A stretch of 64,000 bases of DNA from Takakia lepidozioides (GCA_030704615.1 CM060734.1:28846042-28910041); one strand, 5' to 3'. Shown: positions 21,931 to 35,800, counted from the first letter of the stretch. Numbers and translations: made by a program. The notes: a model not told the origin generated them from the letters alone.

Positions 21931-23496
21931 CCAACGGTCAGGCTGCGCCGCCTCCTGCCACTTCAAACAGATAGAGTGCAGACATGTAAATGCGGTGCCG
22001 CAATATCGCTCTAATCAACCTGATGTTGTTACTATAATTTTGATTCGAGCTTGTCCACCATCACTCAATTCCTTATAACCCAATATCCAAAGGTGCACGA
22101 AATGTTATATGACAATTTCGGGTTGACTGCTCTTCAAGAAGTACCTCATGTGCCTTGTACACATGCCTCTAATCACGTTGTCGTTTGAGGTTATGGTGCA
22201 ACTCTGGGTTGAATTTATCGTCCGTTGGGGGGGGGGGGCATTCATTGATGAACGGAATGTAACTGAGTTATAAGTCCATCTCCCTTTACTGGGAGTTTCT
22301 CTCACTCCTACTTTGAGCAATTGTAGTGTTGTTGGTAGTACACCCAGAAAGAACTCGGAAGGATGAGATGCATTGGAGTGATAGCTTGAGTTTGTCATCT
22401 CACTCAAGATTATGATGTTCTACAATCTGGACTCCCCCACCGGCTGTCTTTGGGTTGCTCAGACAGGAGGTCCTTTGTTCCGCTGTCTTTGGGTTGATCC
22501 TTTGCAGGGAACAGAGGATTACATCGTATATCTGCTTGAGTACACGAATTTGTGTACCATTCTGCATGCAAAGCAAGTTACTGTAAGTATGTTCCTTTTC
22601 ATTTCTCCCAACCTTACCTCCACTCTCTGACCATATTTGAGTTCTGTGATACTCGAGCCTGATCTTGCGAGGGTGTTTTCTTGTCTGTGATTTTGTCATT
22701 TAAAAAGGATTGACCACAGGGCTCATCCGCTCAAGGCAATGGCATCTATCTAAACTTGAACTTGCACTGTAACTAGTCTATTATTATATCTATCACATGT
22801 GCAGAGGAATATAGGTCGTTGGTTAATTGGTGATAAAAGGGTGTACTCCTTTGGTAGAGAGAAAGAGAAAGAAATTTGGTTTGCAGGAGTCCTCATGTAT
22901 ATATGACGCCAACCGAAGCTAACGTAAATAGGAGTTTTTTCCCCTTGTGGTTACTGCCCCATTTCAGGGGTGGGCTCTATCCGCACCATAACCTGTTACA
23001 TTGTGGCTAGCTGGCCACTTTCAATCTTACGTTTATTGAGGATTAGGGATGTGAGTGATGTAATAGCTATGAAGTGCAAGGCTCGCAATAGAGGTCATGT
23101 AGTGTATTTGGGTGGTAGGTTGAGATTATCTTTCAAACCTTGGATATTATGGGTATGAACACCGCTCCTGATACCCACAGTGATGACAGTCAGAGGTGTT
23201 GTGTTTCAGCCTCGCTGACGGAGGGCATGTATGATTGAGTCATATTTTTTGTGTTTGTATATAATTGATTGATCTGGATTTCGATCATGGCAGAATGTCA
23301 ATTCCAAAAAATGTAGTTTGAGAGATAGAAGCAGCTTCGACGGCGGCAATGCTAGTACAGGAAGCCCCTGGACTAGCAAAATATTTGGGCATAGCTTTGC
23401 CAGGCAAAGGCAGGGTGCCCTTGGGAGCGTACACACGTTAATAGCCATGGGGGTATAGTGTGGTCCGATGGGCGACCTTGGAATGTGCCTGCATTG
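21931..23496. other. Unassigned region, probable transposon debris
   Basis: No coding gene is recognised. Two near-copies of 'gctgtctttgggttg' lie near 22443 and 22480. The segment 22935-22985 (ccttgtggttactgcccc...caggggtgggctctat) recurs in reverse orientation at about 43625-43670, so it is a shared transposon end. Confidence 0.4.
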
Positions 23497-23589
23497 ATGA
23501 TGTCGTGCGCATACATATCGCTACACAACTACATCGCTGTCCAAACCACACCACACATATATGCACAACAAAGTAGTCTGCCACAATGA
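23497..23589 (-). repeat. Solo LTR (85 bp) with 4-bp target duplication ATGA
   Basis: The segment 23501-23585 differs at only a few positions from the gypsy LTR at 1712-1796. It is flanked by ATGA on both sides (23497-23500 and 23586-23589) and has TG...CA ends. This is the footprint of an LTR-LTR recombination after a full insertion. Confidence 0.65.
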
Positions 23590-25312
23590 TAAAGAACTAA
23601 AAAATCACTCATATTTGGTTAAGCCCGGGGCACCCCACGCTATGGGGAATCCACCCCACAACAACCTATTCTCATCAGGGGGAGTACATGGAGGGTGGGG
23701 TTTGGGATCCATGGCGGGGGTTTAAAGAGCTGTTGGATAATTAGTGTAATGGTGTGGTGGATTGGAAAGGGGGTGGAGTATTGGGAAGAGATTGAGTGGG
23801 TGGAGGAGGTATGTATAAGAGCCCAAGGTAAGCGCTTGGGGGTTGGGATCCGGGGGTGGGGAGGTGGCTGGTGGGGCGGGTGGACGGGAAAGGCCAGGGG
23901 TGTTATAGGAGGATGGTGGCTAGGGGGGGGAGGGTAGAGTAGGCGGCTGTAGGGTGGTATGGGTGGAATGAGGTGCCAGGATCTGGATGGAAGTAGGGTG
24001 AGGGTCAGGGGGGATGAGTTGCGTGGCTCGATGAGTGGGGGTAAGGATGAGTGTTGATGAGGGCATTCGTGAGTGGGGGAAATGATGGTCAAGGTACCAC
24101 GGACTATCCAGGTGGAATGATTTTGAATAGGGGTTATGTGGCGCGTATGATCATCGGCCACGTGCCAGGAGCAGGGCAGGTGATAGGTTACTGTGACGGG
24201 CAAGGCTGGGTGGGCAGGGAGTGGAAAGCTACTCACTCTGGGGCGATGACGAAGGATGTGAGAGGGTGGCAGGAAGAGGCGGGGCGTGGGGGTGTAGTTG
24301 TGTATGTTAATGGGAACGAACAGTGGGGAAGCCATGCATTGCACCGGATGTTATGTAGGGAGTAGTGGCTGAGAGAGCGGGTAGTGTTGGGTGTGTTGGT
24401 AGGGACGCGGTCGTGGTACTTTGCGTCATGGATTGCACGTGGTCCAGAATGCTCATCACGCGCGCAATGGCAGCACTGAATCGCGACAGGGGGAAAGAGG
24501 GGGGTGGTGGTGGAGTAGGGGGGTGTTTGAACAAGTGTGGGCAGAGCAGGGGAGTAGAGAAGAGATCACGACAATGCATATTGGAATTGAGAATTACAAA
24601 GTGGCTGTGGCAAAACGTGAGAGAGAGAGAAGTTGTGTGAGCAAAGTGAGCACTAAGAAGGGAGAGCGAGCTGGCGCGTTCTACTGGCAGGAACTTGGCC
24701 GTGGCGATCTGTCGTAGACTTAGGCATTATCCGTGTTGGCATGCATGGTGAGAGTGCTCGTCAACTAAGCGTGGTGGGTGTGCGTGGGCGGCACAGGGTC
24801 AGGAAGCGGCTGGAGAGACGCTTTGGCAATGGTGGTCGGCCCGGATAAGAATCCCAGGGGAGTGGAGAGCGGGAGCTCGATCAGAGCCAGGGGCTTGGGG
24901 CCTCTACCTTGCACATCCGCCATGGTGCCGTGGGAGACGTGTGTAGACACCCCTGGGGGGGGGAGGCAGTTTGTCCAATACTAGCTTAGCGTGGTTGTAG
25001 AAGTTTTCCAGATTAGCTCCAAGATTTTCGTGATGGAGTCTTGGAGAGACACAAGGTAATTGTGGTGAGCTTCGTGTTGGGTTGCCATGGTGAGGGTGAC
25101 CGTGTTCTCCATGCTCGCCAGATCACCCTTGAATTCGGTTTTGATAGAGATGGCGTGCGTAGCCAGTTTCTTGTCAATCTCTGACATTAGGAATTTGTGC
25201 CCATGCTTGGAAGTCAATGTTGATTTGATGGTGAGGGAGTTGATAGTGTCGGCCAGTGCTTGGTTGATGTTAGCAACTCTCAGTCGTTCCAGAATCTCGG
25301 ATTGAAAGAAAG
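23590..25312 (-). mobile_element. LINE ORF1-like debris, proline-rich with coiled coil
   Basis: The minus strand is C-rich and has a coiled-coil-like frame near 25310-24985 (EILERLRVANINQALADTIN, then VTLTMATQHEAHHNYLVSLQ). Further down are proline-rich open frames (24579-24307 and 24344-23640, the second of 234 codons). Composition and order resemble the ORF1 part of the C-rich LINE at 7091-10176, but in reverse orientation. No enzyme domain is present. Confidence 0.4.
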
Positions 25313-25800
25313 TAATCCACAGAGAGAAAACAAGAGGAAATGAAATGAAATGAACTGAAAAAGAGAGAGAGAGAGAGAGAGAAATGAAATGAAATGAAAC
25401 GGTACGTTATAACATCCGCGGAAAGCTCAAAGAGCTTGTGGGACAAAATGGAAAAGACATGAGAGAGGAAACAAAACCAGAGCCAAAAAACAACCCAAAA
25501 GCAATTACTGCTCAAGGGATTGTCTAAGGGTCAAGGCCTCGTGCAGGTAAGCTGCCAAGCATTTTTCATCCTCATAGTGGAAGACTTCAGTGAGAGATTG
25601 AGTCCCTCGGAATAGATAGTGAAATCTCCACGGATCTCATAATATAGAGGGCAATAAAAGAAGTGTTCTTCAGTTTCAATTTCCTGGTTGCGCCCGGTGA
25701 GGACTGATGGAGAGGTTTTCCCATCTAGTCTCTATCCGTAGATTGTGGGAGCCCACCCTGAATTGCCCCAATGCCCTCGGAGGGGAGTTGTTTTGTTTCA
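25313..25800 (-). mobile_element. LINE2 3' end, copy 1
   Basis: This is the reverse complement of the 3' ends at 33058-33783 and 36000-36411. It holds the zf-RVT-like 'EIETEEHFFYCPLY' region, then 'gagctttccgcggatgttataacg', and a tail of TTTCA repeats mixed with a GA run (25325-25400). It is truncated at the 5' side near 25800. Confidence 0.75.
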
Positions 25801-27542
25801 CCTGCCCAATCAAGCTCACATTCATACATGGATGAATGTTTTGGATAGAATATGGATAGAATAGCAAATGAATGGTAATGATAAAATAGGAAGAAAGTTT
25901 CATCTATACATCCAATCAGTCAGGGAGTAGAATTCAAAATTTGGTGGTATGGCATGGGATGGGATGGCATGAGGTGGGATGGGATGGTATGAGAGGCAGG
26001 AAGGGGACGAGGAGGCAGGCAGCCCGCCCAGCACGGTCCTCTAACGGTCCAGCTGTCGCAGTTCGGTTTTTGTCATAGCCTTGCGCACCAGCCAACCAGA
26101 GGAATCTGCTGCCCTTTCTCTCCTGGGCAAACCTCATCTTCCCTACCCGTCTCGAGGAACATGGGCACCGAGTTGCGTGCATTCAATGTGAATATGGAAC
26201 TAGTAGCATGATTGTGGGGGTGTAGATTGGGGTTTTTTTTATGAATGTGGTGGAGCGAATTGCCGTTGATGGGGGACCCTGACATTGCGATGCTCTCGGC
26301 TCAGAAAGGACGGGTGCGAAGCTTTGAGGATCAGCGGATTGATGGCCTCTGTATTGCACTGTCATTTCTCTGTGGTCACAATCAAGCCGTTGCGCTCGAC
26401 GGCAACGTGTATGTAAAGGTATTGTCTCTGATACCACGGGTAGTTTTTGGTTTTCTAGGGTTTGGAAAACATGGACATTGCTGGGCGGGGTTTGAATAGC
26501 TTCGACTGTTGTGTTTTGATGTTTGTGTTCTTGGATACGCAAGTCTCAAGGGGTGTGTTTCTAATGCCGTAACTGTCCCCCTTGCATTGATGAAAAATTG
26601 CCAGATCCGTGCTGCTGCCACATGCCTTGTCTGTGCTGTATGTCCTTGTAAATTTTGTGAGGTCCTCTTGCTTGCTATATCAGCCACCTTTATGATTTGA
26701 GGATTCATTAATGCTCGCTAAGGTTCAAAAGAATGTAGGCAATTTATTTCAATGTCCAGAACGGTATTCAGCTGAGCCAAGTTTTGCAGTGTAGAGCACT
26801 GTAAGCAGTTGATCTGAGCTGAAATTTACGTTTATTGGTCGTGTCTCTGTAATAAACTATATTTGGATTCCAGTGTGCTGGTTTAGACTGTGGTGCATTT
26901 CTCTGGAGAGATAATTGTAGTACGTGGTCAAATTGTTGACTGCTGAGTACCTCATATCGGTGCTGATAAATGCAGTTGTAAATGTTATTTTGTTACCACC
27001 TTACATTGTTATCATATATATTGTTCAATTCTGTTATTTAACCCTGCAGGGCCAATTTGATCCTATCTTAATACGGTAGAAATTTTGGTTGCACAGTGGA
27101 ATTTTCAGGTTTTTGAGTAGACGAGGTCATGAAGTATTTTGGGCCAACTGCGTTAGGGTTAGGGCTTGAACAAGCCACAGCATGTACAAAGATCATCAGT
27201 GATTGAACACTTCGCTGTGCCAGTTGTATTTTTAGGTTGTTGTTGTCAGGGTACACTTTTGAGCTGGACTTTCTCCACCTGACTTCAACACCTGTGAGTT
27301 AGTCAACCGATTGTACTGATATAGGGTGATCAGAAATTTGGGATTTGGAAAATACTGAGCTTTGTGTTCAGCTTGTTGATAATGTTTGGGTTGAAGAATT
27401 TTTTTTTTGCTGTTACATATGTTTTTACTGAGGGTGTTTCTATTTTGCATGTATCTTTGTGCATGCATGTTACTGTGTTTTGTATGGTAAGGAATGTGAG
27501 ATGAAGAGAAACTGGGTATATGTGTGTGTGGAGAGTGAGAGA
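25801..27542. other. Unassigned region
   Basis: A small open frame ending at a GT donor (about 26271-26419: MGDPDIAMLSAQKGRVRSFE, then AVALDGNVYVK) could be an exon of an unknown host gene. I have no homology for it. The rest shows no coding signal. Confidence 0.25.
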
Positions 27543-27715
27543 ATGTACTAATAAGATGTTGTTTGCTGTAGCCTTGTGGCCATTGACCCCGCGCCCAGTT
27601 TGTGTGGAACACAAAGGGACAGAAACTACCTTTGTCAGGGGCTGACGCCGGTAGTAAGACTTACCTTGAAACATGCAATTGATCCGAGTTTTCCAGATAT
27701 CCTCTAGAAATCACA
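27543..27715 (-). mobile_element. LINE3 3' fragment, copy 1, with 14-bp target duplication
   Basis: TGGAGAGTGAGAGA occurs at 27529-27542 and again at 27716-27729. The 173 bp between is about 80-90% identical by eye to 33112-33282. Both copies share the same left edge but differ in length on the right, as expected of 5' truncation of a minus-strand LINE. Confidence 0.7.
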
Positions 27716-27729
27716 TGGAGAGTGAGAGA

Positions 27730-29390
27730 GAAAGTTAGAGAGTGTTCTGGAGCCTTTGTTTGGTGTAGTCTGGTGGTCAGCCTTTATCACGACATCCCTA
27801 ATTTGAAATTGTGTGTCTGTCTGCCTGCAGGAATGTGTTAGTGATGACTTTCTACCTCCTTTATGCTGTCTTGGAGACAAAGTAGATGGTGGGACATTCC
27901 AAATGAAAGCTTTTGAGGTTCACATGTGATTTGCAAGAGTGATGATGCTACGGGTTTGTTGCATCCAAATTCCTTTTTATCCAAAGATTAATGATGGTGC
28001 TTGATTCAAAGCATTGTTGTGTGCATTGTTGTTGGAAGATGAAGCACATTCAGTGGTCATTGCCAGTTTTTCCTTGTTTGATCTCAAATGCTCCTTAGAG
28101 CTGTTTCCTCATACAATTGTCCTCTCAGAGTGTTATGATTATGGTATGACGAAGTAAGTGTGGTCTAACAATCACACACTAGGAATAGTGGGCAGGTGTG
28201 GACTTGATTGCAGTGAATCAGTATGTCATTGCTGTCGCAGGTCTAGCAATCAGGACAGTTACTGCTTGAGATATGATGTCAAGTCTCTAATGAACTGGGA
28301 CCCAAACCAAGTGAAGACCCTGGATCTGAGCCAGGGTCTCAGCGATAGTCAATGCAGTGCCAGGTTCCATGGATTCAGGAGCTGGTGCTGTAGCCAGCAT
28401 AGACAACAACGAGCCTTCACCTCGCTGTCTTAGAATTGAAAAAGCTAATGGCTGGATTGAGATTCTAAAATCCCTGATCCAATGATCAATACAGACTGCC
28501 TAGTTTGGAAGGAGGAGAAAAATATTAAGTATTGGTGTTCTTAAAACCAGTTCTTATCTACCTTCCTCATATTAGTCGGTTCTGAAGTTCTCTCTATATG
28601 GAACCAATCCAAAAATACAAATCCATATTTCGGAAGGCTTCACTTTGTTAGCCAGGCATCTGTGTGTATTGACATCCTCCCAAGCTACGCAATACTGTGA
28701 AAGTTGCCTGGCATTTCTTGCTGCAGTTGAAAAACTCTGGAAACTACCAACTCCCAAACTCTCGATCCTCTCTTTAAGAGGATGGCTACGGATCCAATGA
28801 ACTACCTTGCGCGCGTGACTCAAGCAGGATCTTGCTTTTCAAGAGGATTGGTGAAGGGGGCTACAGTTTTTGGAGAAGGTAGTTGTGTGTATCTAATTTG
28901 TTGTGTATCTTTTGAAAGATATCCTGTGTATCACAAGATGGGCCTTCCTTATTATTTCCTTCTCTACCATTTGAGGTGAAATCGGGCTATCCTACAGTCA
29001 ATCATTGGATCACATGTTCTGCCTGACCTTTCTATGTCAGGCTCGGATGGTTTGAGATAGGTGCCTTCTCTTTTCCACTTTGTCATTATTCACCCCATTC
29101 AGCTATGGCAGGGATGATGAGACCGAGAAACTGAAAATGGAAACATGTTTGTACTGTACTAGAGTTATTGATATTCTGGTCTTTCTTTTCTGTATTTTTC
29201 TCTCAGTGATGATTCAGAATTTATTCCAGTAAGTAACAGTGGATTATCTGCCACAGGGCCGCCTTACCTCATCAGCAGCAAGACAGAGGAACCTCATGTG
29301 CATGAAATTTTCAGGACTCCTGGTTTATAGGAAATGCAGCAACTCACAGCGGCAGTGGAGCGAGTAGTGGGGTGTTCCTAGTAAACTTGA
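27730..29390. other. Unassigned region upstream of the ESV1 gene
   Basis: No confident exon. Candidate 5' UTR or promoter sequence of the ESV1 gene lies here. Open stretches at 28240-28433 and 28782-28880 have splice-like ends but no recognisable product. Confidence 0.3.
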
Positions 29391-29840
29391 ATGGCTTTAG
29401 AGATTATTGGGAGGTTGGGTCTCTTCCACGACACGTCTGCCTCAAGCTCACCTATCAGTACAGCAGCACAGTCGGTCTCCCCACATTTCCAGTCTGCATT
29501 GGTAAGCCCTCATTGGTCATCATGGCTATCCGGCAATCGCGTGTCTTGCAGCATCAGGGCTGTTCAGTCCTCGAAACAAAGGAGCTTGCTGTCATCCTCC
29601 AGGATGGGGAGATGTGGAATGTTTCCAAGCAGTGGTGCTGGACTTTCATCAGTTCCTGAGAGGTTTCTGGTAGTGCCCCAGACAAGACCACACACCATAT
29701 GCCGCAAAGGAGAGGGAATTTCACTTTCATTGAGGACAGCAGTTGCATCTTCGACTCGTAGCTTTCCTAATGATGCCCTGTTCGGAAGAGTAAGGGTCAA
29801 TGGAGAATGCAGTAATCTTCCTTTGGGATGGGAGGTTTGT
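29391..29840 (+). CDS. ESV1: Candidate first exon: plastid transit peptide of the ESV1 gene
   Basis: An open frame starts at ATG 29391 with a Ser/Ala-rich, acid-poor leader (HDTSASSSPISTAAQSVSPH) and SCSIRAVQSS, which resembles a stromal processing site. It lies upstream of, and on the same strand as, the ESV1 exons, and a plastid leader is expected for ESV1. How it splices to 31306 is not resolved. Candidate intermediate exons near 30640-30870 and 31096-31151 do not give a consistent phase. Confidence 0.45.
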
Positions 29841-32800
29841 AGAAGACAGAATTGTCAGTGCAGATATGGTCACAGCTGTGCAAAAGAACAAAGGTTTCGA
29901 TGGCTGGCCAAGGGAAGGCCTGGCTCCGACACACCAACATATATCGGTGAGAGTATGAATTATGGAACGATAGATGTGCATCTTCGATCCTTATTGTCAA
30001 GTACAAAGCTACACAGAAGGCTGTTGCATGCCTTGCATTTTGGCCTTGGTGGATGGTGCCATGGGGAGGCTGCACATCCAAGCTCGTTGTTGCAGGTTAG
30101 GGCCTCTGGTTAGGCTAGGTATTTTGTTCTCTGTGTCCGTGGTTTAACCACTGTTTGTGGAATGTATCTAACTTGCTTCCTTTCCTCTGAGCTTTCCTAT
30201 GTCATTAGTGGTTAGCAATCAGCAATATTAGATTATCCTGCAGTTAGGTTTTCATGTTCCCGCTGTGATGTTCGATTTGCTTTCATCTCAATTTCGAGTT
30301 ACATGTTTCTGCAACATAATGTGACTCGTGAGCATCATCGACAGATGGTCAAGTGGTTAAGGCAGAAGGCCATTTGGGTTGTCTCTGGGTAAAGCAGTCA
30401 CTTCACGTTTTGGGTACTTGGAGCAGTTATGGTGGTTGGAGGATGTCCATCTCCCACACGTGAAGCTGGTGCAGGCTTAATTGACGCTTGCTTCGGCTTG
30501 TCCTCTTTACGTAATTATCCTGATAGGTCTTTGATTGTTGGGGCACCTGATGGGGCACCTTGATGTGGTAACGCAGTCATGATGTTAATGCAGTTATGAT
30601 GTTATGATGTCCACTTAATGCGCCATCCACATTGATTGCAGTTTCCCTAGCATCCAATTTGTCCATTGTCTGTGCAGCATCCAGGGAAAGGTGTTGGAGC
30701 GGCTGCAGGAAGTTTGACGGTCTATTTGAAAGGGACACGGTTGCAAAGCCTGTTGAGGGATACAGGCTGGTCTTCTCGGTCTGATGGGGTGGATGATCCA
30801 AGGTGTGGGGTTGCTGAGGTGGGTGCCGTAAAAAAATCACAGCCATGTAGGCACTATGAAGGGCTGCCCGAGGTGGATTTGTGCACAAAGATAGCTTGCT
30901 TTCGACAAAGTCGGTGTACCTGCTATTCCGCCAAGTCCCTTAGAGTAGAGCCCACGCCAGCCCACCCCTTGACATCAGCGAGGTATTGCATCCTCACTTT
31001 TCTCTCATTTTCTCTTCCTACCACACATTCCTGTGCGGTTTTCTAGGCACTGATTGGTAGTGATATATCTGTGGTCAAATTGGGGGCTATATTGGCTGCA
31101 GTGCTGGAACCACTAGCATGATGACTGCACCAGATGGGAATTTTTCCCAGGGTAATGGCAAATCGAAGATTGCAAAGCGCATATCCATTCTCTTCAGTGC
31201 GTTATCTTTACAGGCTTTTGTGGCTGTTATCTTTTGCTTAGTTCCAATAGCACCTTGTCGGGGGAGTTGGACTGATGTCAATTCACAACTAGGGCTCTCC
31301 TGCAGTTCAGGACATCATGTCTTTCTTCATTTGAAGACAACAGTTGAACAGATTCAGGGAGATGGTATCCAGGGATTGTCTCTGGGTATGTAATCGAGAG
31401 CTACTTGTTTTGGTTCTATCACAGTGTTTCTGGTCCCTCGGAGTCCAGAAGTGTATAGTGTTGATGGTTACATTGACAAAAGTAACATTATTTCTGTGAA
31501 TGTTGAGGATATGCCACATGGGGGTCATTGTAGGCCAAGAAGGTCCACAGAGCAAGAGAAGCTGCTGCACCGACGGATCCAGCGTCAGTGTGTTCCACAG
31601 TCACGTGATACACCACCCAAGAGGGGTGCGTATGTACTTTGTCTTTGTTGGTTTTGCTTCACATATTTTCCCTTAGAGCACTAAGTACAAACATCACTTG
31701 CGAACAAATGTGGACCAAACAGTGTAATGGCTTCCTTGGTGGGGAGGAGGAACTGACATTCAACAAGGATTCTGTGAAATATTTTGGGCCCGTAATTCTT
31801 ACCTGGCCTTAGTATGAGAGCACAAATTTAGAAACAAGCTGAGTTCAAGGAGAAGTTGTACACAGCACTATGTCCAAAAATGTTTAGAGCTGTAGTCTAA
31901 GTCCACAGCCCAAACACAAAAGAGAAATGTCAGCTGGAATGTGATTTTGGCCTACGGGAGACAGATACAGGGATTGCAAGTGAGAAGGATTGGGGGATCA
32001 ACCTGAAAAACGAGAAGACAAGTGAGACTGGCTTAAATGATGATGGCAGCAGCTGGTATCGTGAGAGTGGGGAAGACCTGGGTGATAATGGATATCGTTG
32101 CCGCTGGAGTGTCATGGGTGGCCGTAGTGCTGATGGCTCCTCCGAGTGGAAAGAAGCTGTATGAGATTGTTTTCATTTTTATGACACTTAAATTTCATTA
32201 TAGGGGATTCACCTTGGATCTTGAGGACAATTTCAATGTGACTGTGATTCATCAGTTCTTCGTACATAGGTTGAGCTTGTGTTTGTTGATCAAAGACTCC
32301 CTCTGTAGTCCCACTGCTGAAATCTCACATCTGTAGGACCTCAAGATGTACATTTGGCATGTCTTGAGTGAAGACGAATGAACAGTGCCCCTTGAGTGGG
32401 AGAAAGCTCATAGTTGTGCTCAGCATGGGATATTTTTGCTGTGGAATCGATCAGAGAATGCACAGGTCAGCTAAGTTGTAGTGAAGAAACACTGATGGAT
32501 TTTCCAATGCTGGATCCATTGGGTTTAAAGAATGGAACTGTATCTGCATGTGATGGTGGTTGGCAGTGGTGGGAAAAGAGCGACTGGACAGGCTACAAGG
32601 AGCTTGGTAAGTTGCACTGCTGCCCTTCCTGTGATTGTATACTTGAAAGTTTTGGAACTAACTCTTATTGAACTTCAGATAATCAGCAAATTTCTGCTAG
32701 TGACATTAAATGGAGAAGTTTACTCGGTAGCCTGCAGGATCTGAATGCAATTGTGGAGGTTGATGGTCAGACAGTGAGTTTGAACAAGGCTTTATTGGTA

Positions 32801-35800
32801 CTCAACTGAAGAGGGGAGTGTTGGCTACAGGTGCCGAGAAGTCAGGTAAGAATGCACAAGGAGATACCTGGTGGGAAACGTGGCAGGAGGTTCTCCGTCA
32901 GGATGATTGGAGGTCTTCCTCTGTCTTTGTCTCGCTTCCCTGCACTTCAAAATTTATCCACAATATTGTATAACTATAGATTGATCGATGGGCATACTTT
33001 CTCCTTTTTACCAAGTTAATTTGGGATTTTCCCCTCTTTCCCCTTTATCTCCTTCCCTCCTGAGGCATTGGGGCGGTTCAGGTTGGGCTCCCACAATCTA
33101 CGGATAGATTGTACTTATAAGACGTTGTTTGCCGTAGCCTTGTGGCCATTGACCCCGCGCCCAGTTTGAGCGGGAACAAAAGGGACAGAACCTACCTCTG
33201 TCAGGGGCTGACGTTGCTAGTAAGACTTACCTCCATATAAAGAATTAATCCGGGTTTTCCAGATATCCTCTAGAAATCCCTTCACACAAGCATCAATCTG
33301 CTGTGTGTGATTTGCCCAAAAACTAGGCCTCAGGAGGGCCTGGGCTTTTGGCTCAGCCTCGAGACTTTCATAGTTGGTAAACAGGGGTACAGGCAATCTA
33401 CGGATAGAGACTGGTAGATGGGAAACCTGTATCGGGAGGACAGCCTATGCCCAGCTTTGCCCCGGGCGCAACCAGGAAATTGAAACTGAAGAACACTTCT
33501 TCTTTTATTGCCCTCTATATTTTGACATCTGTAGGAGATTCCACTGTCTATTCCCTGGAACTCAATCTCTCACTGAAGTCTTCCACTATGAGGATCAGAA
33601 ATGCTTGGCAGCTTACCTGCACGAGGCCCCGACCCGTAGACAATCCCTTGAGCAGTAGTTGCTTTTGGGCTGTTGTTTTGCTCTGGTTTTGTTTCCTCTC
33701 TCTTGTTTTTCCCATTTTGTCCCATAAGCTCTTTGAGCTTTCCGTGGACGTTATAAAGTACCATTTCATTTCATTTCATTTCCTTTGCATAGGTTGAGTA
33801 ATGGGTGGATACCTTCTACCCATGCTGGCTGCTTTGGGTTATACCCATTTTCTTCTCTGAATTTTTGGTCACCAAATTTCCTGACCCTTGTATGCTTAAA
33901 GGACAGAAAGTTATTTAAGAACTCAGAAAGGTGATTATGTGTGTGGTTTTGGGATGACATTGAAGTAATTTGGCGAGGATAGAGAAGAGTGCGCAAAAGC
34001 AGGCCAAGTCAGGAAGTGGGACAGCTGGCTGGTATGAGAAATGGTAAGATTCAATAGTTGTCATAGGCCTGTTCATAAACTTTGGTCTTTTCGTGTAGAC
34101 ATCATACTGTTTCATCGTGTTTTAAGTGTTCACCTCGCTTTTTTGTCGGAGCATGCTTGAAATATTTGACTGGAAATGGCTTTGCAGGTGGGAGAAGTAT
34201 AATGCAAAAGGGTGGTCAGAGAAAGGTGCGCAGAAATATGGGCGCTTGAATGATCAAGGCTGGTGGGAGAAGTGGGGGGAGCAGTTCGACGGTCATGGGG
34301 CTGTTCTCAAATGGTTCCTGTCTATTTCCCACACTGTTAACTGAAAGCTCAAGTAGTTCTTGAAGACTTCAATTCACCTACAATAAGTACATCACTTCGC
34401 TTCATTCTTCACAAAAATACAGATTTTACCATCAGGAGAAATGAAGCAACCAAAAAGAAGCCGAGTGTGTGTGAATAGATGTCTATGTAGGCAACTGAAC
34501 AGGGGAAGGATGCAATGCCCATGATTATGATTGCTGCAGGACGGACAAATGGGCGGAGGCAGACATGGGGACAAAGTGGGGGGACAAATGGGAAGAGAAG
34601 TTTGATCATGGGATTGGCACTCGTCAGGGGGAAACCTGGCACCATTCTGCCAACAGCGAACGTGCGTCACTGCCTTTCCACTCCATTCTGGAAGCTACAG
34701 GCAGATAATCTGAGTTGGTATTGGTGATGTTTTGGTGTACCTGTGTCCATGAGTGAAGTGTGACGAAACAGTGACTGTTCTTTAGGTTTTCAAGAAGAAA
34801 GAGGTAACAAATTGTGCACTCATCAAAACGTAATTTGGTATGCAAAAATGAGTTCTACGGGGGAGGCAGGAGTCAGAATGGGCTAGCTCAGAGGAAATTG
34901 TTTTGATTGTGTAATCTTTTTGCTGCCTTCCATGCCTCCCTGTGTCCATTCATGTATGTGGTGACGCTGGTACTCACAAGCCCGTGCTTGATTCACTGTT
35001 CCACTTGATGGTACAGTCATGGAAGTTTTTTTGAAGCTGACAAGGTTGACATGACTTGCAGGGTGGTCAAGGACATGGGGAGAAGAGCACTTTGGAAATG
35101 GGTATTAAATTGTATCCTTGTCACATTGCTCAGTTGTGAAGTTGTTTAATGGAAATCAATGTTAGGGCCCTGTTGGTACACCACATGGACCACGGTCTCA
35201 CAACCTCAGAGGCGTATTTTGGAGGTCCATTCAGCTGGAAAGGGGACAAGGACTGTGTAAACAAGGACTCTACCAGGGTTATGTGTACGATGGTCAACAG
35301 GTCTGAGGGAAAGCCACTCTATTGTTAGCAGAATTTGCAAGCTGCTGAGAAATAGCACCACCTCTACCATGGTCCTAGCAAAGCCGAACTCCTTTGAGTT
35401 ACCTTTTGTTGTCGTCATTTTTGTTTCTCAGGCTGTTACAACGAGGCTTATTGCAGAGGGACAGAAGTTAGACTCTGATTTCTACTCAATGGCTTAATGG
35501 AGTCGACATTACCAGTCATTTGCACCTCAAAAGTATCTAAGAGTTGGGCGCGCATTGCATTGCAGGAAGGTCCACAAGTATGGCAAAAGCACTAGCGGGG
35601 AAAGTTGGGATAACATTGTTGAGGAGGGAACCTTTTACCAGTAATATTCTCTGTCCCTCAAACTTTCTGAACTCCTCTCCACTTGTTCCGTGGCTTCTTC
35701 CAGGATTTGAATCTAGTTGAGTGGATTGCAATCTGTTTTGATGGTTTCTTTCTGCTTGTCTATGCCCGTCTCTTCTTCTCCTCTCCCTCACTCTTCCAGA

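Noticed and set aside
23501-23585. The missing 5' LTR of the gypsy element at 1.7-7.1 kb
   Set aside because: It is flanked by its own ATGA duplication, has no primer-binding site next to it, and is separated by unrelated elements; a solo LTR fits better.
28780-28900. LLFKRIGEGGYSFW, resembling a protein-kinase glycine-rich loop
   Set aside because: The frame has a stop just before it, no other kinase motif follows, and the downstream exons belong to ESV1.
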